DNA from: Peptoniphilaceae bacterium AMB_02
GTDB lineage: Bacteria > Bacillota > Clostridia > Tissierellales > Peptoniphilaceae
Reading direction: 5' to 3'
Assembly (NCBI GenBank): GCA_036321625.1
Contig: CP143259.1
Span: 2,446,183 to 2,510,182, forward strand
Length of the DNA stretch: 64,000 nt
Within the stretch, counting starts at the first letter, position 1. Each line of letters opens with the position of its first letter. The position numbers and the translations under genes are program-made. This document shows, in pieces, positions 18,222 through 26,578 of the stretch. The notes beneath the pieces are model-generated. The model ran no database searches. It saw only the letters and a list, made by a program, of their open reading frames with translations, and was not told the DNA's origin.

Positions 18222-18953
18222 TTATTCCATAATTTTTTGAATCCATTCCATTTCGCTGCGATTGAGTTCTCTGTATTCACCTTCACCAAGATCTACATCG
18301 AGTTCGATTTCACCCATCGAGAGTCTCTTGAGTTCCACTACTTTCATACCAACGGATTCAAACATCCTCTTGACCTGATGATACTTACCTTCCTGTATAA
18401 AAACATGCACTGTAGACATCTGGCCTCTTTTAAGTATTTCCAGCTTAGCAGGTAAAGTTGTATAATCCTCCTCCGCTAGATATATTCCGTTTTTAAAAAT
18501 TTCAATTTCTTTTTCAGTAACTCTTCCGTCAATTTCTGCATGATATTTTTTAATAATCCCGCTCTTAGGTGATATCAGTTTATGTGTCAGATCTCCATCA
18601 TTGGTTAGTATCAGAAGTCCGGTGGTGTCTATGTCAAGTCTTCCAACAGGATATGGTTTGAAATGGAGATAGTCTTCATCTATCAATTCAATAACCGTTT
18701 TATGATAGTCGTCTTCCGTAGCACTTATATAGCCTTTCGGTTTGTTAAGCATAAGGTATATAAATTCCCGATATTCTAGTACTTCTCCCCTAACTTCAAT
18801 GATGTCTAAATAGGCGTCCACTTTTATGGACGCCTGTTTAGCATATTCATTATTTATTTTTACTTCCCCTTTTTTTACTAGTTCTTTAACTTCTTTTCTG
18901 GATCCGTACCCCATATTAACTAGGATTTTGTCCAGTCTCATCATCTTCTTCAT
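18222..18953 (-). CDS. rRNA pseudouridine synthase, RsuA/RluB family
   Basis: A 243-residue protein with an N-terminal S4 RNA-binding domain (MRLDKILVNMGYGSRKEVKE) and the RsuA/RluB catalytic motif GRLDIDTTGLLILTNDGDL, whose Asp attacks uridine. EGKYHQVKRMFE lies towards the C-terminus. The length and TLPAKLE segment favour RsuA-type 16S modification over RluB, but this is not certain. The start overlaps the end of the DUF4349 gene; an ATG a few codons in (MMRLDK) is also possible. Confidence 0.88.
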   Translation of the reverse strand: MKKMMRLDKILVNMGYGSRKEVKELVKKGEVKINNEYAKQASIKVDAYLDIIEVRGEVLEYREFIYLMLNKPKGYISATEDDYHKTVIELIDEDYLHFKPYPVGRLDIDTTGLLILTNDGDLTHKLISPKSGIIKKYHAEIDGRVTEKEIEIFKNGIYLAEEDYTTLPAKLEILKRGQMSTVHVFIQEGKYHQVKRMFESVGMKVVELKRLSMGEIELDVDLGEGEYRELNRSEMEWIQKIME

Positions 18954-19890
18954 CTACTAAAACCTCTTTTTTCTTAGTGCTTTTGAATTTAAAACCTTTC
19001 AATCGCTTTTTAAGGAATTTATAAATAAGTCTTAATATCACAAATAGTATAATCAGCAGAATCAAATTTGGGAAGAAATATATGAAACTAATCAGTAAAT
19101 CCCCCATACCTTCTACAAATTCTTTCATCGAACCGGATACTGCGTTTTTCAGTCTGTCAAAATATGAGGTAGTAGGTGTTTCTACTTGAGTAATAACCTT
19201 GACTTCTTTTAATTGAATGTATACAGTGCTATAATCTACCTTATCATCGATATTTTGCAAATCCGATTTGATTATCTCAATTTTAGTTATAGTTTCAGAT
19301 AAGCTATTTTCGATTTCTATAATATTTTCAACTGTTTCAGCCTTTTTAAGCAGTTCTCTGAGTCTATTTTCTTTGTCTTGAAGTACTCTTAATCTTGTTT
19401 CATTATCCCTATAAGTCTTCGTAACATCGGATTTACTGATGTTTTCTGATATCAGTGTTCCTACCCCTTCACCCAAGGATGCCTTAAATTCCTCTACCTT
19501 GTCCTTAGGTACCCTTATAGTAATATAAGCATATTTGACTTTTCTGTTATAACTACTTCCGAATTCTATATTTGAATCTTGTACATAAGCTTTTACAGCT
19601 TTAGCAGCTTCGTTTATTTTCTCTACAGATTCTTCAAATTTTGTTGTTTCAAAATTCATATCGATAGTGACTATTACTTTTTCCGGTTCTACACTTTTAG
19701 ATTCTTCGGCACTCTCTCCTGCATCTTTGTAATCTTCTGTAGTGCTTCCACCGGTTCCAAAATCTCTATCACTTATATATATTTCACCTGCAGGCATCTC
19801 GTATTCATTTTTACTAGCAGGTTTGGAACATGCAGTAAATACTAAAAACAATACTAATAACAAAACGATACTGACATTTCGCTTTCTCAT
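18916..19890 (-). CDS. DUF4349 lipoprotein with C-terminal membrane helix
   Basis: The 324-residue protein has a lipoprotein signal (lipobox FTAC) and an extracellular DUF4349 domain: KVIVTIDMNFETTKFEESVEKI, ITIRVPKDKVEEFKASL, and a coiled coil near 160-215 (NRLRELLKKAETVENIIEIE). A membrane helix FFPNLILLIILFVILRLIY near 275-295 and a charged cytosolic tail follow. Both ends are membrane-bound. Function unknown. It follows an ECF sigma and its membrane partner on the same strand with a good SD (GAGGTAATAACG), so it is probably part of that envelope-sensing regulon. Confidence 0.85.
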   Translation of the reverse strand: MRKRNVSIVLLLVLFLVFTACSKPASKNEYEMPAGEIYISDRDFGTGGSTTEDYKDAGESAEESKSVEPEKVIVTIDMNFETTKFEESVEKINEAAKAVKAYVQDSNIEFGSSYNRKVKYAYITIRVPKDKVEEFKASLGEGVGTLISENISKSDVTKTYRDNETRLRVLQDKENRLRELLKKAETVENIIEIENSLSETITKIEIIKSDLQNIDDKVDYSTVYIQLKEVKVITQVETPTTSYFDRLKNAVSGSMKEFVEGMGDLLISFIYFFPNLILLIILFVILRLIYKFLKKRLKGFKFKSTKKKEVLVDEEDDETGQNPS

Positions 19891-19907
19891 CGTTATTACC
19901 TCACTTT

Positions 19908-20715
19908 TTATTTAACTTCGAATTTCAGCTCTAAATTTACCCCGTTAATATCTTTAGTAAGTGTATAATTCCCGTTTTCAAGGTTTATTCCGAAATACTT
20001 TTCAGAATTCAGTTCTACATATCTTGTACTTCCTGTTGGAATTTTTAGATTTCCAACTTCCCTATCTGCTAATACTTCCAATGCTTCCACCATCTTTGGA
20101 TAAAACAAAATTATCATCGATATTTATTTCAGCACCGGTATCATTTCTAATATAAATTCCTATAGGATCTCCAGTTTGATATGAAGGTTTATTTAAGCCC
20201 ATAGACAGTTTATCAACTGTAACAATCGGTGCATCCTCGCCATCAGTCCTAGACTCGACAGTTGTCGTTTCATCATTCGCATCTTCTGTTTTGGCTTCTT
20301 CTGTTTTTTCCTCTTCTTTTTCGACTTCTTCGTTCAGTTTTACTTCGACTTTACCCTCAACCTTTTCTTCTACTCCCTGATCTTTTTTATCTTCAGTCTT
20401 TTGTAGCTTAGCTTCTTCCTTCTTGGCTTCCATCTTGGTATCCATAGCAGGTTTATCAGATTTTAAACCGGGCAATAAGTTGATACTTGCTGCAACTATA
20501 ATCACAAAAACAGCCGCAACAGATACGAGCTTTCCTGTTTTACTGGTCAGAAAACTCATAATATCAAAACCAGGCTTATTAATTTTCTCCATCACTTTTC
20601 TATCAAATCCCGGAGAAAACTGAATATCCATATCGGATATCTCTTCATAATGTTTTGATTTATCAATTACGTATTCAGTTAGAGCTTTTTTTATTAAATT
20701 GTCTTTTTTATTCAT
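19908..20715 (-). CDS. Probable anti-sigma factor (single-helix membrane protein), frameshifted
   Basis: Two frames form one protein of about 268 residues. The cytosolic N-terminus (MNKKDNLIKKALTEYVIDKS) is followed by a membrane helix near 59-80 (LVSVAAVFVIIVAASINLL), a long Glu/Lys-rich linker, and an extracellular Ig-like domain (LNKPSYQTGDPIGIYIRND...). The frame breaks near 20087; removing one G gives LSKDGEALEVLADREVGNLK, then LTKDINGVNLELKFEVK at the end. It follows the ECF sigma with a short overlap, the usual place for its anti-sigma. No zinc-type anti-sigma motif is visible. Confidence 0.7.
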
Positions 20716-21247
20716 CGCTATCACCAAACTTCCCAAGAGCAAATATTATTCTTTTTCTTCCTCTCTCAGCTCTCTTCCTAACAACTTCTTTTGATATTCC
20801 CATGCTCTTTGCAATCTGTTCATCGTCCAGTTCATTTACATATCTTAGAATAAGAACATCCCTATATATATCCGGTAGTTTATTAATTGCATTTACCACT
20901 CTTCTATACTCGTCTTTGTTCTCAATTTCTTCACTTACATCCGGAACATAACCCATATAGGATTCGTTAAATTCAATATTTCTACCTTTATTTTTTCTAT
21001 ATATATCAAGCGCGGTGTTTTTAACTATAGCTGCAATATAACCTTTTGTCTTATATGACTCTAAATCGTCTATATTGCTGAGCGCACCACTTATTTTAAG
21101 TATTGAATCACTTACTGCATCCTCGGCTTTGGCTTGATTGCCTAATACCTCGTATGCTATTACATACATGTAATTCTTGTATCTTTCATAAATATGAAGA
21201 AGTTTACTTTTTTCTTCTTCATTCATTAACATGCTGATAAATAACAT
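20708..21247 (-). CDS. ECF-type RNA polymerase sigma factor
   Basis: A 179-residue protein with sigma region 2 (YERYKNYMYVIAYEVLGNQAK, AEDAVSDSILKI) and region 4 (INKLPDIYRDVLILRYVNEL then DDEQIAKSMGISKEVVRKRAERGRKRI, a helix-turn-helix). Region 3 is absent, as in ECF sigmas. ATG 21247 has a strong SD (AGGAGG, 5 bases). It heads a minus-strand operon with a membrane anti-sigma, DUF4349 lipoprotein and rsuA. It probably responds to an envelope signal; the promoter it recognises is not evident here. Confidence 0.88.
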   Translation of the reverse strand: MLFISMLMNEEEKSKLLHIYERYKNYMYVIAYEVLGNQAKAEDAVSDSILKISGALSNIDDLESYKTKGYIAAIVKNTALDIYRKNKGRNIEFNESYMGYVPDVSEEIENKDEYRRVVNAINKLPDIYRDVLILRYVNELDDEQIAKSMGISKEVVRKRAERGRKRIIFALGKFGDSDE

Positions 21248-21526
21248 CTTTCCCTCCTAATCCATCTTTATCCCCGTATTGAGGATACTTTACTCTGTTT
21301 AATAAAGTATATCATAAAATCAGCATTTAACTACTTTTTTTCTTCATATATATAACGATTAAACCGTGATTCTGTGACATATGGATATTCTTGCATAATA
21401 TATACTATTATTTACATTTATACGATACCTTTTCAAACAAAATTTATTGCTAAGTAAAACAGATTCTAGTGTGAATTATAGCTTATTTCATAATTCCACG
21501 ATATATGCAATGAAAAATATATTCTC

Positions 21527-21555
21527 TTGTATATATATTTAAACCATGATAGAAT
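21527..21555 (+). promoter_or_regulatory. Sigma-A promoter of folT
   Basis: TTGTAT, a 17-base spacer, then TAGAAT, about 30 bases upstream of the riboswitch. The preceding gap from 21248 shows nothing else. Confidence 0.65.
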
Positions 21556-21586
21556 ATATTTGTAAATATAAGTACAGTAAAACTGT

Positions 21587-21679
21587 CAGAGTAGGTAATG
21601 GTGCGTTAAGTGCTGGTAGATGGGAAGTTGCTATCAGACGAAAACCTTGGTTTACGATACCATTCCGCGTCCGCTGCCA
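21587..21679 (+). ncRNA. THF (tetrahydrofolate) riboswitch, folT class
   Basis: The segment contains the conserved core elements in order: AGAGTAGGT, GCGTTAAGTGC, TGGGAAGTTGC, GACGAAA, then CATTCCGCGTCCGCTGCC. These match the class I THF riboswitch that folds into a pseudoknot binding reduced folates. It stands 40 bases upstream of a folate ECF transporter gene, the expected context. The downstream hairpin (21687-21712) includes the SD, so binding probably shuts off expression by termination or by hiding the SD. Confidence 0.88.
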
Positions 21680-21686
21680 CCTATAA

Positions 21687-21718
21687 CTCCTTTGTGTGGC
21701 ACAAAAGGAGGTTTTTTT
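21687..21718 (+). terminator. Riboswitch expression platform: terminator-like hairpin carrying the folT SD
   Basis: CTCCTTTGTG pairs with CACAAAAGGAG (one bulged A), followed by seven T residues and then the folT ATG. The 3' arm is also the SD AAAGGAGG, so the same hairpin can terminate transcription and sequester the ribosome site. Confidence 0.75.
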
Positions 21719-22228
21719 ATGCTTGATACTAAAAAATTGGTAACTGTTGGACTTTTAATAGCAATAGATGTAGTCCTAACCAGGTTTTTCAGCTTTCAAA
21801 CACCGATTGTACGATTAACTTTTAACTTTATTGCAATTGCTGTAACAGGAGCTCTCTATGGTCCTCTTACTGCAGGAATAGCTGCTGCACTTGCAGATAT
21901 AATAGGAATGTTATTGTTCCCATATGGTACTTTTTTCCCGGGATTCACGCTTTCCGCTTTCCTAAGAGGTGCTGCTTATGGAGCGATATTCCATAATAGA
22001 AAGATCGATATTAAATCAATAATCTTGGCTTCTGCTATAGTGGCCTTTGTTATTGGACTTGGTATCACTTCATTATGGCTAAATATGACTACCGGTACAC
22101 CATATTTTAAACTGGTACAAGTAAGAGCCATTCCGAATCTTATAACTTTTGGAGCTCAAGTATTAATACTATCAGTAATTCTAGATAGAATCGTAAAAAC
22201 CGGCAAATCAATTTTAAAGAGTTATTAA
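21719..22228 (+). CDS. folT: Folate ECF transporter substrate-binding component FolT
   Basis: A 169-residue membrane protein with about six helices, of the ECF S-component fold. Features are LIAIDVVLTRFFSFQTPIVRL, LTFNFIAIAVTGALYGPLTAG, and FFPGFTLSAFLRGAAYGAIF. It binds folates and docks on a shared EcfAA'T module, which is not in this window. ATG 21719 is chosen because it follows the SD at 21704-21711; the open frame extends upstream through the riboswitch but that part is not coding. The upstream THF riboswitch supports the substrate. Confidence 0.92.
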   Translation: MLDTKKLVTVGLLIAIDVVLTRFFSFQTPIVRLTFNFIAIAVTGALYGPLTAGIAAALADIIGMLLFPYGTFFPGFTLSAFLRGAAYGAIFHNRKIDIKSIILASAIVAFVIGLGITSLWLNMTTGTPYFKLVQVRAIPNLITFGAQVLILSVILDRIVKTGKSILKSY

Positions 22229-22246
22229 TAAACAAAAAAGAATAAA

Positions 22247-23749
22247 CTAAGGTAAAGCTAAAGGCATTAGAATTTCTTCTAATGCCCAGACTGAAGACAA
22301 ACCCTGATTAAAAATCAGGGTTTGCTCTATCTTGACAAATCTATTAGCAAAGTTCAATATTTTTCTTAAAACACTATTATTTTTGGGTGGTTTTTTATCT
22401 CTTTTACTTAAGATTATTGCTAACTTTTTCATATTTAGGGTCGCAAAAGTAAGTGCTGCTTTCATATCCATTTTCTTTATACCTACCATATTGGTATATC
22501 TAAATCCATGATATTCCTTTGCACTCCCAAATTGCCTTTCTATTGTTTTTTTTCTCTTTTTATACTCTGCTTTCCCTTTATATGTATACCGGTATTCTTC
22601 TGAGATATCAAGATAATCTTGCCAGATATGTCTAGTTATTATCTTTTGGTGTTTTTTACTACTTGTACACCTTCCTAGGTACCCACAGTTTACACAGATC
22701 TTTGGGTTGCTCTTGTACTGCCTATATCCTTCTCTATTTGTGGTTGAGTATTCTAATATTTCATTTGCTGGACAAAGGTAACAGTTGTAGTATTCGTCAT
22801 ACACAAAATCTCTTTTGTAGAATGGGTTTTCTAGTTTTGGTTTTGTTTTTTGCCTGGTGTATGGAAATACTGGAAATACTCCATCATCAAACAGTTCTTT
22901 CGCTATTGCCGGGAATTTGTAGCCTGCATCCATAACTAGTTTTTTAGGGTTCAATCGTTTTAACTTTTCATCAAAGAAATCTTTAAATGTTGTTCCATCG
23001 TGTAAGTTTCCAGGATATGATTTAAAACCTAATATCCATCCATTTTTATCACATGATGTCTGTACGCTGTATGCAAATACTTCTTTATGTTCACCTTTAT
23101 GGAATAGTCCTGCTTCAGGATCTGTTGTGCTTTTTGTTACTTCTTTTAGTTCTTCATCTTTATCTTTAGGATCAAATGGCTTTTTATCATGTTTTTTTCT
23201 ATCTTCGTTTATTTCTTTTTCTAACTTTTTTTGATAGTATTTTACCTCTTTTTTCACTTTTACTTTAACAACCTTATACCTATTGGCATGTGCTTTAACA
23301 TGTGTTGAGTCAACAAATTGGATATTTGTATCAACTAAGCCTTCTTCAATGGCTTGTAGTAGTATGTTTTGAAAAATATCTTCAAATATGTTTGTATCTT
23401 TAAATCTTCTTCTGTAGTTTTGACTAAAAGTTGTGAAATGAGGTATTTTATCGTAAAAATCAAAACCTAAAAACCATCTGTAAGCAAGATTTACTTCAAT
23501 ATCTTTAATTGTTTGTCTCATGCTTTTTATGTTGAAAAGGTATTGGATTAAGGTAATCTTAAGCAAAACAACGGGATCTATACTAGGTCGTCCGTTATCA
23601 AGACAGTACAAATCTTCAACTAATTCATATATGAAATCAAATTTAATGTATTTATCTATTTTTCTAAGTATATGATCTTCGGGAACCATTTGATCTATTG
23701 AAATCATTTGAACTTGATCAACTTTGTTTTTAGAATTTTTAAATAGCAT
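22247..23749 (-). CDS. IS1182-family transposase
   Basis: A 500-residue DDE transposase. The N-terminal DUF772-type region reads RPSIDPVVLLKITLIQYLF; the catalytic core includes VDSTHVKAHANR (first Asp), a second acidic segment KKLVMDAGYKFPA, and RKKTIERQFGSAKEYHGFR for the Glu. A four-cysteine cluster (CYLCPANE, CVNCGYLGRC) lies between, as in the family. The frame has no stop inside the element: it passes the IS end at 22287 and stops in flanking DNA, adding about 13 host-encoded residues. Intact. Confidence 0.92.
   Translation of the reverse strand: MLFKNSKNKVDQVQMISIDQMVPEDHILRKIDKYIKFDFIYELVEDLYCLDNGRPSIDPVVLLKITLIQYLFNIKSMRQTIKDIEVNLAYRWFLGFDFYDKIPHFTTFSQNYRRRFKDTNIFEDIFQNILLQAIEEGLVDTNIQFVDSTHVKAHANRYKVVKVKVKKEVKYYQKKLEKEINEDRKKHDKKPFDPKDKDEELKEVTKSTTDPEAGLFHKGEHKEVFAYSVQTSCDKNGWILGFKSYPGNLHDGTTFKDFFDEKLKRLNPKKLVMDAGYKFPAIAKELFDDGVFPVFPYTRQKTKPKLENPFYKRDFVYDEYYNCYLCPANEILEYSTTNREGYRQYKSNPKICVNCGYLGRCTSSKKHQKIITRHIWQDYLDISEEYRYTYKGKAEYKKRKKTIERQFGSAKEYHGFRYTNMVGIKKMDMKAALTFATLNMKKLAIILSKRDKKPPKNNSVLRKILNFANRFVKIEQTLIFNQGLSSVWALEEILMPLALP
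22263..22286. repeat. Left copy of duplicated terminator hairpin (target duplication)
   Basis: A 24-base near-palindrome (10-base stem GGCATTAGAA / TTCTAATGCC) identical to 23874-23897 across the IS1182 element; 35 bases after the folT stop. Confidence 0.8.
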
Positions 23750-23873
23750 ATTAACACCTCTCTCTTAGTGTTATATATACCCAAAACGGCTTAAACTACA
23801 CATAATATGGCATTTTTAGAACAAAAAAAGCACAGCTAGAAATTTTTTCTAGCTATGCTTTGTCAACAGTCTG
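22287..23873 (-). mobile_element. IS1182-family insertion in the folT terminator, 1587 bp
   Basis: The ends read CAGACTG (22287-22293) and CAGTCTG (23867-23873), inverted. Both sides are flanked by the same 24-base sequence in direct orientation (22263-22286 and 23874-23897). This 24-mer is itself a near-palindrome, part of the 14-base stem TAAAGGCATTAGAA / TTCTAATGCCTTTA of a terminator. The element therefore inserted beside a hairpin and duplicated it. Near-identical sequence recurs at 62805-63791. Confidence 0.85.
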
Positions 23874-23912
23874 GGCATTAGAATTTCTTCTAATGCCTTT
23901 ACTTTTTTATAT
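23874..23912. terminator. Right copy of duplicated terminator hairpin, with T tract
   Basis: Second copy of the 24-base hairpin followed by TTTACTTTTTT on the plus strand. With the IS removed, this would be the folT terminator; it also lies just after the degV stop. Confidence 0.7.
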
Positions 23913-23924
23913 AAATATTTTTGA

Positions 23925-24752
23925 CTACTTAGTACTAAACAATATTCCAAATGCCTTTAAACCTATATGACTGCCTATTACCGGTCCCAAATCATCTATT
24001 GTAATTTTTGCATCCGGATGTTTTATGCCCAGGGATTCAATCAATTGATTTGCCACCTCATCATTTGAGATATGGCAGATAGAGATTCTATTGGTGTTTT
24101 CAGGAATCATCTCTATAACCCTTTCTATGGCTTTTTTAGTTCCTCTTATTTTCTCAACCAGTTCCAATTTACCGTCAATTAAGCCGATTATCGGTTTTAA
24201 TTGAAGAAAATTACCTATGGATGAAGCAAAGGATGAAATCCTTCCACCTCTTTTTAAGTACTCCAAATTATCTACGATTAGAAATACTTCGTAATTATCC
24301 CTCTCTTTTTCAAGAATTTCCACTACCTCTTTAACCGACTTCTCTTCTAATAATTCCAAAGCTCTTTCTATCATAAATCTTAAATTGCTTGCAGTATTTA
24401 AGCTGTCTACTATGGTAATTTTGGAGTTCTCGATCATCTCAGATGCAAGTACCGCATTGCTATAAGTTCCGCTTATCAGCGAAGAAATGGTAATTACCAA
24501 GAGCTCATCGTATTTCTCTAGCCATTCATTATAGACTTTTAAGAAATCACCGGTAGAAGGTTGACTTGTAACCGGAAAATCCTTAGATTTTTCAAATCTA
24601 TTGAAAAACTCATCAAAAGTCTCGGTAACGCCCTCGCAGTAGTTCTCTCCTTCGAAAGTGTAACTCAGCGGAACTATCCCAATATCATGTTTCGAAATAA
24701 ACTCACTATCCAAATACGCAGTACTATCCGTAATAATACCTACTTTTTTCAT
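23925..24752 (-). CDS. DegV family fatty-acid-binding protein
   Basis: A 275-residue DegV protein: start KVGIITDSTAYLDSEFI, the TSQPSTGDFLKVYNE segment that contacts the lipid head group, ISSLISGTYSNAV, and LEYLKRGGRISSF. Characterised members bind a fatty acid and serve as FakB partners of FakA in exogenous fatty acid activation; the FakA partner is not in this window. ATG 24752 follows AAAGGAGATAAG. Confidence 0.9.
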   Translation of the reverse strand: MKKVGIITDSTAYLDSEFISKHDIGIVPLSYTFEGENYCEGVTETFDEFFNRFEKSKDFPVTSQPSTGDFLKVYNEWLEKYDELLVITISSLISGTYSNAVLASEMIENSKITIVDSLNTASNLRFMIERALELLEEKSVKEVVEILEKERDNYEVFLIVDNLEYLKRGGRISSFASSIGNFLQLKPIIGLIDGKLELVEKIRGTKKAIERVIEMIPENTNRISICHISNDEVANQLIESLGIKHPDAKITIDDLGPVIGSHIGLKAFGILFSTK

Positions 24753-25018
24753 CTTATCTCCTTTATATTTCCTATTATCATATTTACTAATCTTATATAT
24801 TTAATTATAATATAATATTAATTTATTGACAATATCTATTCATGGTTATAAATAAGCCATCTATGAGAAATAGATTCTGTTTAATTAAAAATCATCCGTA
24901 TTTTGATTTTTTATGTAGAGTATATTTCCTGTCATAATCTATCTTTTCCCAATTAAATCCATATTCGTCTTTTATGAATCGGTATTACATATTTTGCCTC
25001 TCATCTTTCAAGTAAATA

Positions 25019-25062
25019 AAAAGGATAGTGTCGGAATTATTCATCCCAATACACTACCCCTT
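25019..25062 (-). terminator. Terminator of the TetR-type regulator gene
   Basis: An imperfect stem GGTAGTGTATTGGG... / ...TTCCGACACTATCC on the minus strand, followed by TTTTTATTT. The stem resembles that at 13852. The 24753-25018 gap shows no other feature. Confidence 0.65.
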
Positions 25063-25078
25063 ATATACTTGAGTATTC

Positions 25079-25699
25079 TTATTTCATATCCAATGCTTTA
25101 CGGACCTTTAATTGGTACTCTTTGTCACCTTTTAGACCCTGTTTCTCTCTTATTTGTCTACTTAAGCCGAGGAAGCCCTTTAGCACATAGTGTTTAAGTT
25201 CATCTTCTGTCAAAGTGGTCTTTCTCATTGCTAATGTTCTTGCCATACCGTAGATATAAAATATCATCATCTCTGAAAACTCTATTACATGCTCAGCATC
25301 CAAATCCGTTAAATCTCTTATCATTCCTATAACTTCTGTATTTGAGCTGTCTAAAAAATCATAGAGATTAGGTGCATCATATTTATTATTCATAAACAGA
25401 AAACCAAATAAATTTTTCTGTTTATCTGCAAAATTTACATATTCCATAATCATTGCAAATAGTGGAGTCTTATCAACGATTCTCTTCTGTTTCTCCGTAT
25501 TAAAATAATCCTTGGCGCTTTGATATACGGATTCTCTTAAATCGTCCATATTTGTAAAATTACTGAATATAGGTTGAGTGGAGCATTCTAATTCATTAGC
25601 AATCTCCCTTGCATTAAATCCATCAATCCCGTGTTTTGATATTACATTTAGTCCTGCTTCTATAATATCATTTTCACTTATCCTTTTTTTCGGTGGCAT
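25079..25699 (-). CDS. TetR/AcrR family transcriptional regulator
   Basis: The N-terminal helix-turn-helix reads MPPKKRISENDIIEAGLNVI then GFNAREIANELECSTQPIFSNF, a TetR-type DNA-binding domain. A helical ligand/dimer domain follows to about residue 206. The start at 25699 is chosen over 25735 because it begins the HTH region and follows GGAGTTG. The variant STQPIFSNF in the recognition helix occurs in a subfamily of small regulators of unknown ligand. It is not adjacent to an obvious efflux target. Confidence 0.85.
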   Translation of the reverse strand: MPPKKRISENDIIEAGLNVISKHGIDGFNAREIANELECSTQPIFSNFTNMDDLRESVYQSAKDYFNTEKQKRIVDKTPLFAMIMEYVNFADKQKNLFGFLFMNNKYDAPNLYDFLDSSNTEVIGMIRDLTDLDAEHVIEFSEMMIFYIYGMARTLAMRKTTLTEDELKHYVLKGFLGLSRQIREKQGLKGDKEYQLKVRKALDMK

Positions 25700-25834
25700 T
25701 TTTTCAACTCCTTTCCAAAACCTATTATAAATCATTTATATCCTCAGTAATATATTTACCCTTATTTTACAAATCTAACTATTTTTTAAAATATTTGTTA
25801 AATATCAACGGTTATATCTAGGTTTTGTAATATA

Positions 25835-26575
25835 TTAAATTAATATTGCCAAAGGAGTTGTCTTTATATCCAAATCTTCAGATAATTTATGGCTATCTTC
25901 TTCTTTGAGTGTAACCAGTACCGATGTACTTGGTCCACTGCTTTTCTCCAAATCTAAATCCGTTTTAAAGATAAGCGCTTTTGATTTTGCATCTCTTTCT
26001 ATGTTTCTAAGTTCATTCCTGATGCCCGTTGAGCCTACAGGTAAAATCTCCTTAATATAAGGCAGTGACCTTACTTTTTTTAAAAGTCCGGCATTCATTA
26101 CTTCACTTTTACCAGCGTCGATAATTTCCTGCCCAACTAAGGGCATACCAAGAACTGCAACTAAATCTCTTTTTTCAGATTTGAAAATTGGAGTCTGTAC
26201 AATATCAGTCACACCCAAAACGGTAATTCCTATTCCCGTCATGGTAGTGATAAAATTCTCTTCGGTACTTCCATTCAAGCATTGAGTAGTATCCATACCA
26301 ACTGAATTCATGGCTTGGACTACTCCATCTATTATCCGTTTTCCGGTGGGTTTCATCTCCACACATAGATTATTTATGACGAGCACAGGCTTCGCGCCAT
26401 AGGCGATAATTTCCATAAGGGCGACCTGTGCTGCATGGTATCCTACAACTTCAGGATCTACCTTTAGTGCATCATTTTCTTTTGATCCTATGGATCCGGA
26501 AGAGTCGTTGGCAACTACCAGATTTTTATCCCCAAGATTTATAATACTTAAATCTCTAAACTTGACGATCTCCAT
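25835..26575 (-). CDS. PurM/AIR-synthase-like ATP-binding domain protein
   Basis: A 246-residue protein with a PurM-type N-terminal domain: VVANDSSGSIGSKENDALKV, VALMEIIAYGAKPVLVINNL (the usual D-A-x-G-A-K-P like segment) and NGSTEENF. The family includes AIR synthase, HypE, ThiL and SelD, but the catalytic pattern here matches none of them well enough to name. It starts 3 bases after the pta stop with no SD of its own, so it is translated with pta. Confidence 0.65.
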   Translation of the reverse strand: MEIVKFRDLSIINLGDKNLVVANDSSGSIGSKENDALKVDPEVVGYHAAQVALMEIIAYGAKPVLVINNLCVEMKPTGKRIIDGVVQAMNSVGMDTTQCLNGSTEENFITTMTGIGITVLGVTDIVQTPIFKSEKRDLVAVLGMPLVGQEIIDAGKSEVMNAGLLKKVRSLPYIKEILPVGSTGIRNELRNIERDAKSKALIFKTDLDLEKSSGPSTSVLVTLKEEDSHKLSEDLDIKTTPLAILI

Positions 26576-26578
26576 ATA

